This document shows, piece after piece, positions 8,227-16,394 of a DNA stretch of 64,000 nt (position 1 is the first letter of the stretch; each line of letters begins with the position of its first letter). The translations under genes were made by a program, and so were the position numbers. The notes below the pieces were generated by a model that had not been told where the DNA came from, did no database searches, and saw only the letters and a list, made by a program, of their open reading frames with translations. Source of the DNA: CAIWHR01 sp963726775 (GTDB lineage Bacteria > Pseudomonadota > Gammaproteobacteria > Burkholderiales > Casimicrobiaceae); NCBI GenBank assembly GCA_963726775.1, contig CAVSDL010000009.1:186001-250000 (forward strand), read 5' to 3'.

Positions 8227-9588
8227 TCAGGCCTTTTCGCTCTTGTCGAGGACCGGCTGGAACTCGGCGGTGGCTTTCTTCATCTCGGCGGCGGGGTCCG
8301 CGCCGTTGATCATGTTGGTCAGCGCCACGCCGAAAACGTCGCGGAACTCGGTGACCGGTGCGATCACCGGCAATCCCGGCTGCGCGATCCGCGCCGACGT
8401 CAGCATGCACTCGACCCATTGCTTGGGCGCCTTGAAATCGGCCGACGACTGCGCGGCGGCGTAGGCCGAATTGCGCACCGGCGCGCCGGCGGCGGCCTGC
8501 AGCACGCGCGTCTGGTTGGCCTTGTTCGACGCCCATTGCAGGTAGAACCACGACGGTCCCTGCTTCTTGCTGAACGTCGAAATGCCTTCGCCGTCGCCGA
8601 ACAGCGCGGAAGCCTGCTGTTTCGGACCGGCCGGCATCACGCCATAGCCGACCTTGCCGACGATGCGCGACTTGGTCGGATCCTCGAGCGGCTGCGCGAA
8701 GCCGATGCCGTCGAGCCACATCGCGGTCTTGCCCTGCAGGAACAGGCTCTGCGCCTCGTTCCAGTTGAAGCCGGCAACGCCTTGCGGACCGTACTTGGCG
8801 AGCAGCGTCTGGTACATCTTCGCCGCGTCGATGGCCTCGGCGGTGTCGGTGGTCAGCCTGCCGTTGGCGTCGATGAACGTCCCGCCGTAGCCCAGCAGGA
8901 AGCTCGACCACACCGGGACGTTGGCGTTCTTGAGCCCGCGCGCGACGAACCCCGACACGCCCTTCGCCGGATCGTTCAAGCGCGCTGCCGCGTCGATCAT
9001 CTCGGCGAACGTTTTCGGGTACGCGATGCCCTTGGCGTCGAACAGTTCCTTGTTGTAATAGACGACCCACGGATCGAGGTTGAGCGGCAGGCTGTCGATG
9101 CGGCCGTCGGCCTGCGTCGCGTAGTTGAGGCCGCCCTTGGCGAAATCGGCGAAATCGAGGTTCGGGTCGACCAGCGTCTTGTCGGCCATCAGCGGCCGGA
9201 CATCCACCATCCACTTGTTCTTGCCGAACAATCGCTTCTGCACGTGATACGAAATCGCGATCACGTCGAAACTCGTGTTGCCCGAGTTGAACTCGATGAC
9301 GGCCTTCTGCCGCTGCTGCTGCTCGGGGATCATCTCGGACCCGACGACGATTCCGGTCAGATCCTCGAACTCCTTGTGGTATTTCGTGAGCAGGTCGCCG
9401 CGCGGGCTCTTGACCAGAAACACTTCGATCTTCTCGCCCTTGAACTTCTTCCAGTCGAAGGCGCCCTGCGCATGCGCGGCCAGCTGGCCGGCGCCCGGGA
9501 TCGCCCCCAGCGCTGCGGCGCCGAGCCCGGCCTGCAACAGTCGGCGGCGTTGGTTTTCCGGACCTCCGAAACGATCTTGATCAGCCAT
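8227..9588 (-). CDS. sugar ABC transporter substrate-binding protein
   Basis: A 453-residue extracytoplasmic binding protein of the family-1 solute-binding class. The N-terminus has a twin-arginine-like region (QRRRLLQAGLGAAALGAIPG) with likely cleavage after AHA, so export through Tat is plausible. The mature protein is rich in aromatic residues expected for sugar binding (for example FNWNEAQSLFLQGKTAMWLD and WVVYYNKELFDAKGI). It is the first gene of the three-gene importer. A 111-base gap separates it from the upstream RraA-like gene, with a purine-rich GGAGGAAACC immediately before the start. Confidence 0.9.
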   Translation of the reverse strand: MADQDRFGGPENQRRRLLQAGLGAAALGAIPGAGQLAAHAQGAFDWKKFKGEKIEVFLVKSPRGDLLTKYHKEFEDLTGIVVGSEMIPEQQQRQKAVIEFNSGNTSFDVIAISYHVQKRLFGKNKWMVDVRPLMADKTLVDPNLDFADFAKGGLNYATQADGRIDSLPLNLDPWVVYYNKELFDAKGIAYPKTFAEMIDAAARLNDPAKGVSGFVARGLKNANVPVWSSFLLGYGGTFIDANGRLTTDTAEAIDAAKMYQTLLAKYGPQGVAGFNWNEAQSLFLQGKTAMWLDGIGFAQPLEDPTKSRIVGKVGYGVMPAGPKQQASALFGDGEGISTFSKKQGPSWFYLQWASNKANQTRVLQAAAGAPVRNSAYAAAQSSADFKAPKQWVECMLTSARIAQPGLPVIAPVTEFRDVFGVALTNMINGADPAAEMKKATAEFQPVLDKSEKA

Positions 9589-9699
9589 GGTTTCCTCCTC
9601 TGAGATTGCTTGCCTATGGTACCGCGCGAGTTGTCCGCGCGGGGTGAACGAATGGAAGCGTGTTTGAAATCATACGGCAGGAGCCGGCAATGTCGGACT

Positions 9700-10407
9700 C
9701 TAGTGGACTTGATCGAGCTTTCCGAAGACGTCGATCAGCTTCTCGGCAGTGCAAGCGGAACCGCGCGCCACGGCAAGGATGCGCGCCTCCCGTGCCGCGA
9801 CCTCCCGCGCGGCGTCCGGGATCGCCCCGACCAGCGATGGCGGGACCACCACGGCGCCGTGGCGGTCGGCGTGGATCAGGTCCCCCGGCCGCACGCGCAG
9901 TCCGAATACGTGCACCTCCTCGCCGAAGCCGACAGCCGTCGCGTAGGCGTGCGACGGCGCGACGCTGCCGGCCAGGAACTGGAAGCCCGGCGCCCACTGG
10001 TCGAGGTCGCGCACCGAGCCGTTGGTGATGACCCCGCGCGCGCCCAGTCCGACGTGGATCGCCGAGTGCACCTCGCCCCAGAAGGCGCCGCAACCCGCGG
10101 GAACGTCGAGGTCCTGGATGACGACGATCGACGGCCTGGCTCCGGCTTCGACGTAGCGGTAATAGTCGTCCCGCAGCGAGGAGAGCGCTGCGGCAGAAAG
10201 TCCCAGCGGATGCGCCGAGCGGATCGTCGCCGTCCGGGCGTACCCGACGATGGGTTTTTGCTGCGGGAATCCGCACACGAAGGGCAGTGTCGTATAACCG
10301 TGGCCCCGCGTCTCCAACGCCAGTCGCTCCAGCGCGTTGCAGATGGTCGGCGTATCGAATGCCGCGAGTGCGTCGAGTTCGGCGGGGGTGAGGGTATCGG
10401 CGGGCAT
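9700..10407 (-). CDS. RraA-family aldolase-like protein
   Basis: A 235-residue member of the RraA/4-hydroxy-4-methyl-2-oxoglutarate aldolase superfamily, whose metal-dependent members split or decarboxylate 4-hydroxy-2-oxoacids. The N-terminus (LAAFDTPTICNALERL) and the core WGEVHSAIHVGLGARGVITN with GSVRDLDQW are diagnostic; the Arg-Asp pair binds substrate and metal in the aldolases. ATG at 10407 was chosen because the open frame upstream is unlike the family. Older databases call such proteins dimethylmenaquinone methyltransferases, which is wrong. Its place between a DapA-type aldolase and the importer suggests it acts on a keto-acid of the sugar pathway. Confidence 0.8.
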   Translation of the reverse strand: MPADTLTPAELDALAAFDTPTICNALERLALETRGHGYTTLPFVCGFPQQKPIVGYARTATIRSAHPLGLSAAALSSLRDDYYRYVEAGARPSIVVIQDLDVPAGCGAFWGEVHSAIHVGLGARGVITNGSVRDLDQWAPGFQFLAGSVAPSHAYATAVGFGEEVHVFGLRVRPGDLIHADRHGAVVVPPSLVGAIPDAAREVAAREARILAVARGSACTAEKLIDVFGKLDQVH

Positions 10408-10423
10408 CACGGCGTCCTTTCGG

Positions 10424-11344
10424 TCATGGATGGCGAGCAGCGCTCGGAGTGGGCGGCAAGCCGGCGGCGTCCAACGCTGCCAGGAACGACCGGCGCACGC
10501 TGTCCTCGAGGGCGATCTGCGGCGCGCGCACGGCCTGCCATCTCGGATCGCCAGTCTGCGCCGCCACGATGCTCTTGAACGCGGGCAGAAACGGCTGGCG
10601 GAAGGCAATGTCGATGAACGTGGCGATCCGTTCCTCGTCGCCGGCGGTCACATTGGGGGAGAACAGCGCGCGCACCAGCGCCGGATAGACGTTGGCCACG
10701 CCGCAGATCGTCCCGGCGCCGCCGGCACGCAACAGGCGCGGCAGGTGCGGCTCGTGCCCGACGAGGATGGCGAGTTGCGGCACGCGTTCGAGCAGCGCCG
10801 ACGTGTTCGCCCAATCGCCCGCACTGTCCTTGACGCCGGCGATGACGCCGGGAAAAGCCTCGGCCAGCCGTGCCACCAGGCTTACGGAGATCGGCACGCC
10901 CGTCACCTGGGGTATGTGGTAGAGGAGAACGCGCAATCGGGGACTTGCCACCGCCTCGATCACCCGCGCGTACCACGCGAACAATCCGTCGTCGGAGACG
11001 TCCTTGAAGAAGAACGGCGGCAGCACGAGGCAGGCAGCGCAACCGGACTGCGCGCCGTGTCGCGTGAGCGCGATGGTCTCGGTCAGCGCTGCGCTGCCCG
11101 TGGCTGCGACCACGCGGCCGGCGGGAATGCCCGCTGCGAGCAATGCCTCGAGCCCCGCCTGGCGCTCCGCCATCGAGAACGACTGGCCTTCGCCGGTGGT
11201 TCCGAACGGCGCGATGCCATCGACGCCCTGCGCCAGCAACGCGCGCGCATGATTGACGAGGCGTCCGTGATCGACGCCGCCGACGCGATCGAGCGGGGTC
11301 AACGTCGCGCACCACAGGCCGCGAACCGGGTGGGTAGGGTCCAT
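10424..11344 (-). CDS. DapA/NanA-family aldolase or dehydratase
   Basis: A 306-residue class I aldolase of the dihydrodipicolinate synthase/N-acetylneuraminate lyase superfamily. GIAPFGTTGEGQSFS is the pyruvate-binding loop, LLYHIPQVTG contains the catalytic Tyr and GVKDSAGDW the Schiff-base Lys (near residue 165). ATG at 11344 has AAGGA 5 bases upstream and fits better than an upstream ATG. In non-phosphorylating sugar routes such enzymes cleave 2-keto-3-deoxy-sugar acids to pyruvate plus an aldehyde; here that would be 2-keto-3-deoxyfuconate to pyruvate and lactaldehyde. This role is inferred from context; the superfamily is versatile. Confidence 0.82.
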   Translation of the reverse strand: MDPTHPVRGLWCATLTPLDRVGGVDHGRLVNHARALLAQGVDGIAPFGTTGEGQSFSMAERQAGLEALLAAGIPAGRVVAATGSAALTETIALTRHGAQSGCAACLVLPPFFFKDVSDDGLFAWYARVIEAVASPRLRVLLYHIPQVTGVPISVSLVARLAEAFPGVIAGVKDSAGDWANTSALLERVPQLAILVGHEPHLPRLLRAGGAGTICGVANVYPALVRALFSPNVTAGDEERIATFIDIAFRQPFLPAFKSIVAAQTGDPRWQAVRAPQIALEDSVRRSFLAALDAAGLPPTPSAARHP

Positions 11345-11357
11345 CGTCGTCCTTTCG

Positions 11358-12047
11358 TCAGATGCCCAATGCGCGATTCCGCGCATGGTCGAGGTGCAGT
11401 TCCACTGTGGCTGCGGCCCGGCGCGGATCGCGGGTGCGCAGCGCCGCGATCAGCGCGAGATGCTCCGCCATGGCCGGCGCCAGCGCCTGCGCATCGAGCA
11501 TGACGCGGTCGAGCCGGATAAGCCGGATGCGCAGGCTGTTCACGCGATAGATGGCCGAGATGATCTCGTTGCCTAGCGCATCGATCATCGTGTCGTGCAG
11601 GCCCCAGTCGAGCGCCTGCGCGGCTTCCAGCAATGCCGGCGTCGCGCCGCGCTGCGCGCGCTTGACGATGCTGCGGTGCGCGGCCTCCAGCGTGTCGAGT
11701 TGCGCGTCCGTGGCGGAAACCGCGAATTGCGCGGCAGCCTCCTTCTCGAGCGCGAGACGCAATTGAAATGCATTGCGCACCAGCCGCGCGTCGACGGTGG
11801 CGATCTGCAGCCCGCGTTGCGGCACGGTGCGCAGCAGGCCCTCTGCCTCGAGGCGTGGGATGACCTCGCGGATCGCGCCCAATGGCAGCCCGGTGAGCGC
11901 CACGAGCTCGCGCTGCGACACGATCTGGCCGGGCCGGATCCGCGAGGCGAGTAGCTGCTGCTGGAACAGGTCGTACGCCTGCCAGCGCAGCCGGCGCGGC
12001 TCGCGCGGCGCGCGGGCCTGGGGAGAACGGCGCGCCGCGCTAGCCAT
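11358..12047 (-). CDS. GntR-family transcriptional regulator (FCD type)
   Basis: A 229-residue regulator: an N-terminal winged helix-turn-helix (about residues 20-85, with LVALTGLPLGAIREVIPRLE and the wing GLLRTVPQRGLQIA) and a C-terminal all-helical FCD ligand domain whose metal-binding residues are expected around DWGLHDTMIDALG. FCD regulators usually repress sugar-acid or keto-acid genes and release DNA on binding the pathway intermediate. The start overlaps the end of the truncated dctM by 8 bases. The 18-bp palindrome at 12344-12361 upstream is the best operator candidate, implying autoregulation and control of the divergent reductase/lactonase genes. Confidence 0.9.
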   Translation of the reverse strand: MASAARRSPQARAPREPRRLRWQAYDLFQQQLLASRIRPGQIVSQRELVALTGLPLGAIREVIPRLEAEGLLRTVPQRGLQIATVDARLVRNAFQLRLALEKEAAAQFAVSATDAQLDTLEAAHRSIVKRAQRGATPALLEAAQALDWGLHDTMIDALGNEIISAIYRVNSLRIRLIRLDRVMLDAQALAPAMAEHLALIAALRTRDPRRAAATVELHLDHARNRALGI

Positions 12048-12246
12048 AGACGAGCCTCGGCAGATACATGACCAGCGCGGGCCAGTAGGTAACGATCGCC
12101 TGCACGATCAGCAACGGCGGGATGAACGGCAGGATGGCGCGCGCCAGGACGGCAAACGGAATGTTGGCGACCTTGGCGACCGTGAACAGCGCCACGCCGA
12201 AGGGCGGCGTCAGGATGCCGATCATCAGGTTCGTCACGACGACCAC
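12040..12246 (-). pseudogene. C-terminal remnant of a TRAP transporter large permease (dctM)
   Basis: The 68 codons encode VVVTNLMIGILTPPFGVALF followed by a transport-type helix and MYLPRLVYG, which is exactly the C-terminal end of DctM, a protein of about 430 residues. Upstream, about seven more codons (to about 12267, ...HASFAVV) still resemble DctM, then homology stops. An out-of-frame ATG with a good GGAGG lies at 12269. No dctP or dctQ is nearby. I read this as what is left of an older TRAP operon once linked to the GntR gene, whose start it overlaps; translation of the remnant could still couple to gntR. Confidence 0.8.
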
Positions 12247-12312
12247 GGCGAACGACGCGTGACGAACATGATCTCCTCCCTGGGTCGTGCGTTGGACGTG
12301 GCGCGCGGCGCC

Positions 12313-12365
12313 TTACGCATTCTCGCGGCTTTCGGTAGTATAGCCACTGACATGTCAGTGGGCAA
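12313..12365. promoter_or_regulatory. divergent promoters sharing an 18-bp palindromic operator
   Basis: CCACTGACATGTCAGTGG at 12344-12361 is a perfect 18-bp palindrome. On the minus strand it fills the spacer of a sigma-70-type promoter: TTGCCC (12365-12360), 17 bases, TATACT (12342-12337), firing toward dctM'-gntR and the import genes. On the plus strand TTACGC (12313-12318), 17 bases, TAGTAT (12336-12341) would start transcription at about 12348, inside the palindrome, toward the aldo/keto reductase. A repressor bound here would block both. The neighbouring GntR protein is the natural candidate. The motifs are read from the sequence; binding is inference. Confidence 0.7.
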
Positions 12366-12403
12366 CCGAGCGGAGTACCCGTGATCCTGGTGAGTACGCC
12401 CAG

Positions 12404-13430
12404 GTGAGGGCGGACCAATCCTGGGCGCAGCGGCTCGCCGCGAGCCCGCTGGGGATTGGCGGCGCGCCACTGGGCAACCTTTTTGCTGCGGTGGCCGACG
12501 ATGCCGCTGTCGCGCTTGTCCGGCATGCCTATGCCCGTGGCATCCGCTATTTCGACACGGCCCCGCATTATGGCCACGGCCTGTCGGAGCACCGCTTCGG
12601 TGCCGCATTGCGCGGCGTCCCTCGCGACGAGTTCGTGCTGTCGAGCAAGGTCGGGCGCATCCTCACGGCCGCAACCGGTGCGCCGCGCGACCAGCACGGC
12701 TTCGTCGAGGTCCTTCCGTTCGTCCAGCATTGGGACTACTCGTACGACGGCACGCTGCGCTCGATCGAGGACAGTCTGCAGCGCCTCGGGCAGGCGCGCC
12801 TCGATCTCGTGTTCATCCACGACGTCGCGCGCGACGCGCATGGCGACGCGCAGCCGCAGCGATTTCGCGAGGCGATGAAGGGCGCGGTTCCGGCGCTGGC
12901 GCGGCTCAAGGCCGAAGGCGCGATCGCGGGCTTCGGCCTCGGCGTCAACGACTGGCAGGTCTGCGTCGATGCGCTCGCGCACGCGGACCTCGACGTGCTG
13001 CTGCTCGCGGGCCGCTACACGCTGCTCGACCAGACGGCGCTGCCCGTGCTGTTGCCGTTGTGCGCCCGGCGCGACGTCAGGGTCGTGATCGGGGGACCGT
13101 TCAACTCCGGCATTCTGGCCACCGGCACGCGCAGTGCCGGCGCGCGCACGCTGTATTTCGACTATGCGCCGGCCTCCTCCGAGATCGTGGCTCGCGCGAC
13201 GGCGATCGAGGATGTTTGCGCCGCCCACGGCGTGCCGCTGAAAGCAGCCGCGCTGCAGTTTCCGCGCGCGCATCCGGCGGTCGCCTGCGTTCTGTCCGGC
13301 GCGCGCAGCATTGCCGAGCTCGACGAAAACCTCGCGCTGGCCGCCCAGCCGATTCCCGACGCGTTCTGGCGCGACTTGCGTGCGGCGGGACTCGTTCGCA
13401 CCCGATGCTCCGTTGCCCGACGCGACCTGA
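12404..13430 (+). CDS. aldo/keto reductase, L-fucose (D-threo-aldose) dehydrogenase type
   Basis: A TIM-barrel NAD(P)-dependent oxidoreductase of the aldo/keto reductase superfamily. The tetrad is visible: Asp and Tyr in YFDTAPHYGHGLSEHRFG, Lys in SSKVGRIL and His in LVFIHD. PLGIGGAPLGNLFAAV near the N-terminus is typical of aldose 1-dehydrogenases that oxidise L-fucose to the 1,5-lactone. As written the frame runs on to 13513; one extra C near 13401 explains this, and removing it ends the protein at TGA 13428-13430 (about 341 residues). The start is GTG at 12404. It is divergent from gntR and lies 3 bases before the lactonase start. Confidence 0.85.
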
Positions 13431-13433
13431 CCG

Positions 13434-14301
13434 ATGGCGGACGATTCCATGCCGCGCGTCGACGCGCACCATCACGTGTGGCAGACTCGCGCGCGGCGAC
13501 TACGGCTGGCTGACGCCGAACCTGGCCGCGATCTACCGCGATTTCACGCTCGCCGATCTGGAGCCGCTGAGGGCGCGCGCGGGTGTCAAGGCAACCGTAT
13601 TGGTCCAGGCGGCGCCCACGGTCGCCGAAACCGAGTTCCTGCTGCAAGCGGCGCATGCGAGCGACGGCGTCGTCCGCGGTGTCGTCGGCTGGGCTGATCT
13701 CGCGGCGCCGGACGCTATTGACGTGCTTACCCGGCTGGCGCGCGATCCGCTGCTGAAATCGATCCGCCCGATGCTGCACGATCTCCCGGACCCGGAATGG
13801 ATTCTCCGGCCCGATGTCGGAAACACGCTGTCGGCATTGCCGCGCCTGGGCCTGCGCTTCGACGCGCTGGTCAGGCCTCCCCAACTACCGGCGTTGTTGC
13901 GGATGATCGAGCGCCATCCGGAACTCCCGCTCGTCATCGATCACGGCGCGAAGCCGCCGATCGCGGCAGGCGGGTGGCAACCGTGGGGCGACCTGATGCG
14001 CGCACTGGGCAGACACCCGCACGTGCATTGCAAGCTCTCCGGACTCGTCACCGAGGCGCGCAAAGAATGGTCGGTCGCCACACTCCGGCCCTACGTCGAG
14101 CATCTGCTGAAGTGCTTCGGCCCGGAGCGCCTGCTGTGGGGAAGCGACTGGCCGGTGGTGGATCTGGGCGGCGGCTATTCGCGCTGGGTCGCCGCAACCG
14201 ATGCGCTGCTATGCGGATTGGGCGACGCGGATCGCACTGCGATCAGGGGCGGCAATGCGGTTCGGTTCTACGGATTGGACCCCGCAGAAATCCTGTCTTG
14301 A
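13434..14301 (+). CDS. amidohydrolase-family sugar lactonase (L-fuconolactonase type), frameshifted
   Basis: A metal-dependent amidohydrolase-2 protein that opens sugar 1,5-lactones to aldonic acids. The metal motif DAHHHVW lies at the N-terminus, GDYGWLTP follows, and the barrel continues with PLVIDHGAKPP, HCKLSGLVTEARKEW and LLWGSDWPVVD. One inserted base near 13488 breaks the frame between HHHVWQ and GDYGW; deleting it gives LARGDYGWLTP, the family consensus, and a protein of about 288 residues. It follows the aldo/keto reductase, its expected upstream partner. ATG at 13434 or 13449 could be the start. Confidence 0.83.
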
Positions 14302-14385
14302 TCAGTGCATTGGCGCCCGGTGGCGAGATCCTGGCTTCGGATATCGCCTGTACGCCGGCCCGCGGCCTTGGCACCTTCGACTGCC

Positions 14386-15384
14386 TCATTCAATCACTCG
14401 GTCGGCGCGCATCCGGATCGCGGATGGAACGGCAAGACGGAGCGCCTTGGCCGTCTTCATGTTGATCGCGAACTCGAATGTCGTCGGTCGCTCGACCGGA
14501 ATGTCGGCAGGCTTGGCCCCTTTGAGAATCTTGTCGACGAAAACAGGAGCGCGGCGGTAGAGCGCGAGAAAGTTCACGCCATAGCCGAAGAGTCCTCCTG
14601 CGTCCACATATTCGATGAAGCCGATCGAAGAGAGGCGTCGCCTGGCCGCATGTTCCGCGACGCTCTTGACGCTCGCGATGATCTTCGGGTCCCCCTCGTT
14701 CACCGAGACGGCGTCGACCTTCTTCTCGGTCATCGCGGCGAATGCGCCGTCCAAGTCCGCGGGACCACGCACATCGAACCGGACCAATGCCACGTCCAGC
14801 GCCTTGGCCGTGATCTCCATGGCTTGAAGTTGCGGCGCGGTTCCCGGGCTGTCCGGGTTCGCAAGCACAGCGATCCGGCGGGTATGGGGCATTGCTTCCA
14901 TCAGCAATTCGAGCCGCTTCGCCGCGAGCTCGGGGGCGAAGAACGTATCGCCGGTGATGTTTCCACCCGGCCGCGCGAGGCTCGCGACGATGCCGCTGCC
15001 CACGGCATCGCCGACGTTGGTGATGACGACGGGGATCGGATTCGTCGCGGTCGCTTGTTTCGCTGCGAGGGCCCCGACGGCGGAGTGCGTCACCAACACA
15101 TTGACATTCAGCCGAACGAGCTCGTTGGCAAGTTCGGGAAGACGGTCGTATTGACCCTCCGCAAAGCGAAACTCGATCGCGATGTTCTTGCCCTCGACAT
15201 AACCCAGGTCGCGCAATCCCGCCCGGAACGCGTCGAGGCGGGGGCCCCATGCCGCGGGCGTCGCGACGCCCAGGAATCCGATCCGCGGCATGGTCGCAGC
15301 CGGTTGCTGCCCGAACACCCGAAGCGGTGCCGCCACGAGCGCGCCCGCGGTGATCAGAAACCGCCTGCGTCGAGCCTGACTCAT
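14386..15384 (-). CDS. ABC transporter substrate-binding protein (TrpX/YnbA-like family), copy B
   Basis: A 332-residue periplasmic binding protein of the ABC_sub_bind class (PF04392-like). It has a signal region (MSQARRRRFLITAGALVAAP), then IGFLGVATPAAW, LRDLGYVEGKNIAIEFRFAE, SGIVASLARPGGNITG and a C-terminal MKTAKALRLAVP. It is a paralogue of the gene 4 bases upstream (15389-16384), sharing the block order and the end RADRVIE. No permease or ATPase is adjacent. Such orphan proteins are abundant in betaproteobacteria; the ligand is unknown, and tryptophan-type or aromatic ligands are known for only some members. Confidence 0.83.
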   Translation of the reverse strand: MSQARRRRFLITAGALVAAPLRVFGQQPAATMPRIGFLGVATPAAWGPRLDAFRAGLRDLGYVEGKNIAIEFRFAEGQYDRLPELANELVRLNVNVLVTHSAVGALAAKQATATNPIPVVITNVGDAVGSGIVASLARPGGNITGDTFFAPELAAKRLELLMEAMPHTRRIAVLANPDSPGTAPQLQAMEITAKALDVALVRFDVRGPADLDGAFAAMTEKKVDAVSVNEGDPKIIASVKSVAEHAARRRLSSIGFIEYVDAGGLFGYGVNFLALYRRAPVFVDKILKGAKPADIPVERPTTFEFAINMKTAKALRLAVPSAIRMRADRVIE

Positions 15385-15388
15385 CTCT

Positions 15389-16384
15389 TCATTCGATTAC
15401 CCGGTCGGCGCGCAGCAGCAGCCCGGGCGAGATCGTGATGGCCAGCGCCTTGGCGGTCCTGGCGTTGATGAGCAATTCGAACGTCGTGGATTGTTCCACC
15501 GGCAGGTCACCCGGCTTGGCGCCCTTGAAGATCTTGTCCACGTAGGTTGCCGCGCGCCGGAACTGCTCGGCGAGATTCGGCCCGTAGCTCACCAGACCGC
15601 CGGCCTCTACATATTCGCGAAGTTGTGACACGGAGGGCAAGCGGTTCTCCGCCGCCAGTTCTGCGATCCTGCGGTAATGCTGGATGAACATACTATCGGT
15701 CGCCACGATAACCGCCCGGGCATTGTCCTGGGTCATCGCGAGGAATGCATTTTCGATCTCCTGCGCAGTCTGTGCTTCCACCGACAGGACCTTCACGCCG
15801 ACGCCTTGCGCTGCGGACCGGACGTTCTTCAGAAATGTGGCGAGCGACGGATTGACAGGATTCACCAGAACGGCCACACGGGAGAGCCTGGGCACCATGC
15901 CGAGCAGCAATTCCAACTGCTTGGTGCCGATGTCGCTGGTGAGGTTCGAGAGCCCGGTGATGTTCCCTCCGGGCCGCGCCAGGCTTCCGACAAAGCCGCT
16001 ACCGATCGGGTCGCCGGAGGATGCCATGACGATGGGAATCGTCGTCGTGGCCTTCTGAAGCGCACTGATGGCTTGCGATGACCCGGAAACGATCGCGTCC
16101 ACCTTGAGCCGCACCAATTCCGCCGCCAAGTCGGCGAGGAGCTCGGATTTGCCGTCGGCAAAGCGCCACTCGATCACCAGATTCCGGCCCTCGATGTAGC
16201 CGAGTTCGCGCATTCCCCGCGGAAAGGCGCCGATGAAGTCAGTGTCGATGGAGTCCGGGCGACGACGCGGCGCCAGGAAGCCGACGCGCCAGATTCTGCC
16301 TTGCTGCTGGGCGCGGGCGACCAGCGGAGCCGCGCCGAATGCGAGCAGTGCCATTACCGTGTCACGCCGGTTCCAAAGTTTCAT
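15389..16384 (-). CDS. ABC transporter substrate-binding protein (TrpX-like family), copy A
   Basis: A 331-residue paralogue of the next gene. It has the signal region MKLWNRRDTVMALLAFGAAP, cleaved around ARA, then GFLAPRRRPDS, MRELGYIEGRNLVIEWRFAD, SGFVGSLARPGGNITGLSNL and NARTAKALAITISPGLLLRA. It starts 10 bases after the end of ppsR, so it may be co-transcribed with that regulator. The two paralogues probably arose by tandem duplication and have since diverged. The missing membrane components suggest use of a distant permease or a sensing role. Confidence 0.83.
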   Translation of the reverse strand: MKLWNRRDTVMALLAFGAAPLVARAQQQGRIWRVGFLAPRRRPDSIDTDFIGAFPRGMRELGYIEGRNLVIEWRFADGKSELLADLAAELVRLKVDAIVSGSSQAISALQKATTTIPIVMASSGDPIGSGFVGSLARPGGNITGLSNLTSDIGTKQLELLLGMVPRLSRVAVLVNPVNPSLATFLKNVRSAAQGVGVKVLSVEAQTAQEIENAFLAMTQDNARAVIVATDSMFIQHYRRIAELAAENRLPSVSQLREYVEAGGLVSYGPNLAEQFRRAATYVDKIFKGAKPGDLPVEQSTTFELLINARTAKALAITISPGLLLRADRVIE

Positions 16385-16394
16385 TGCGCTGCCC

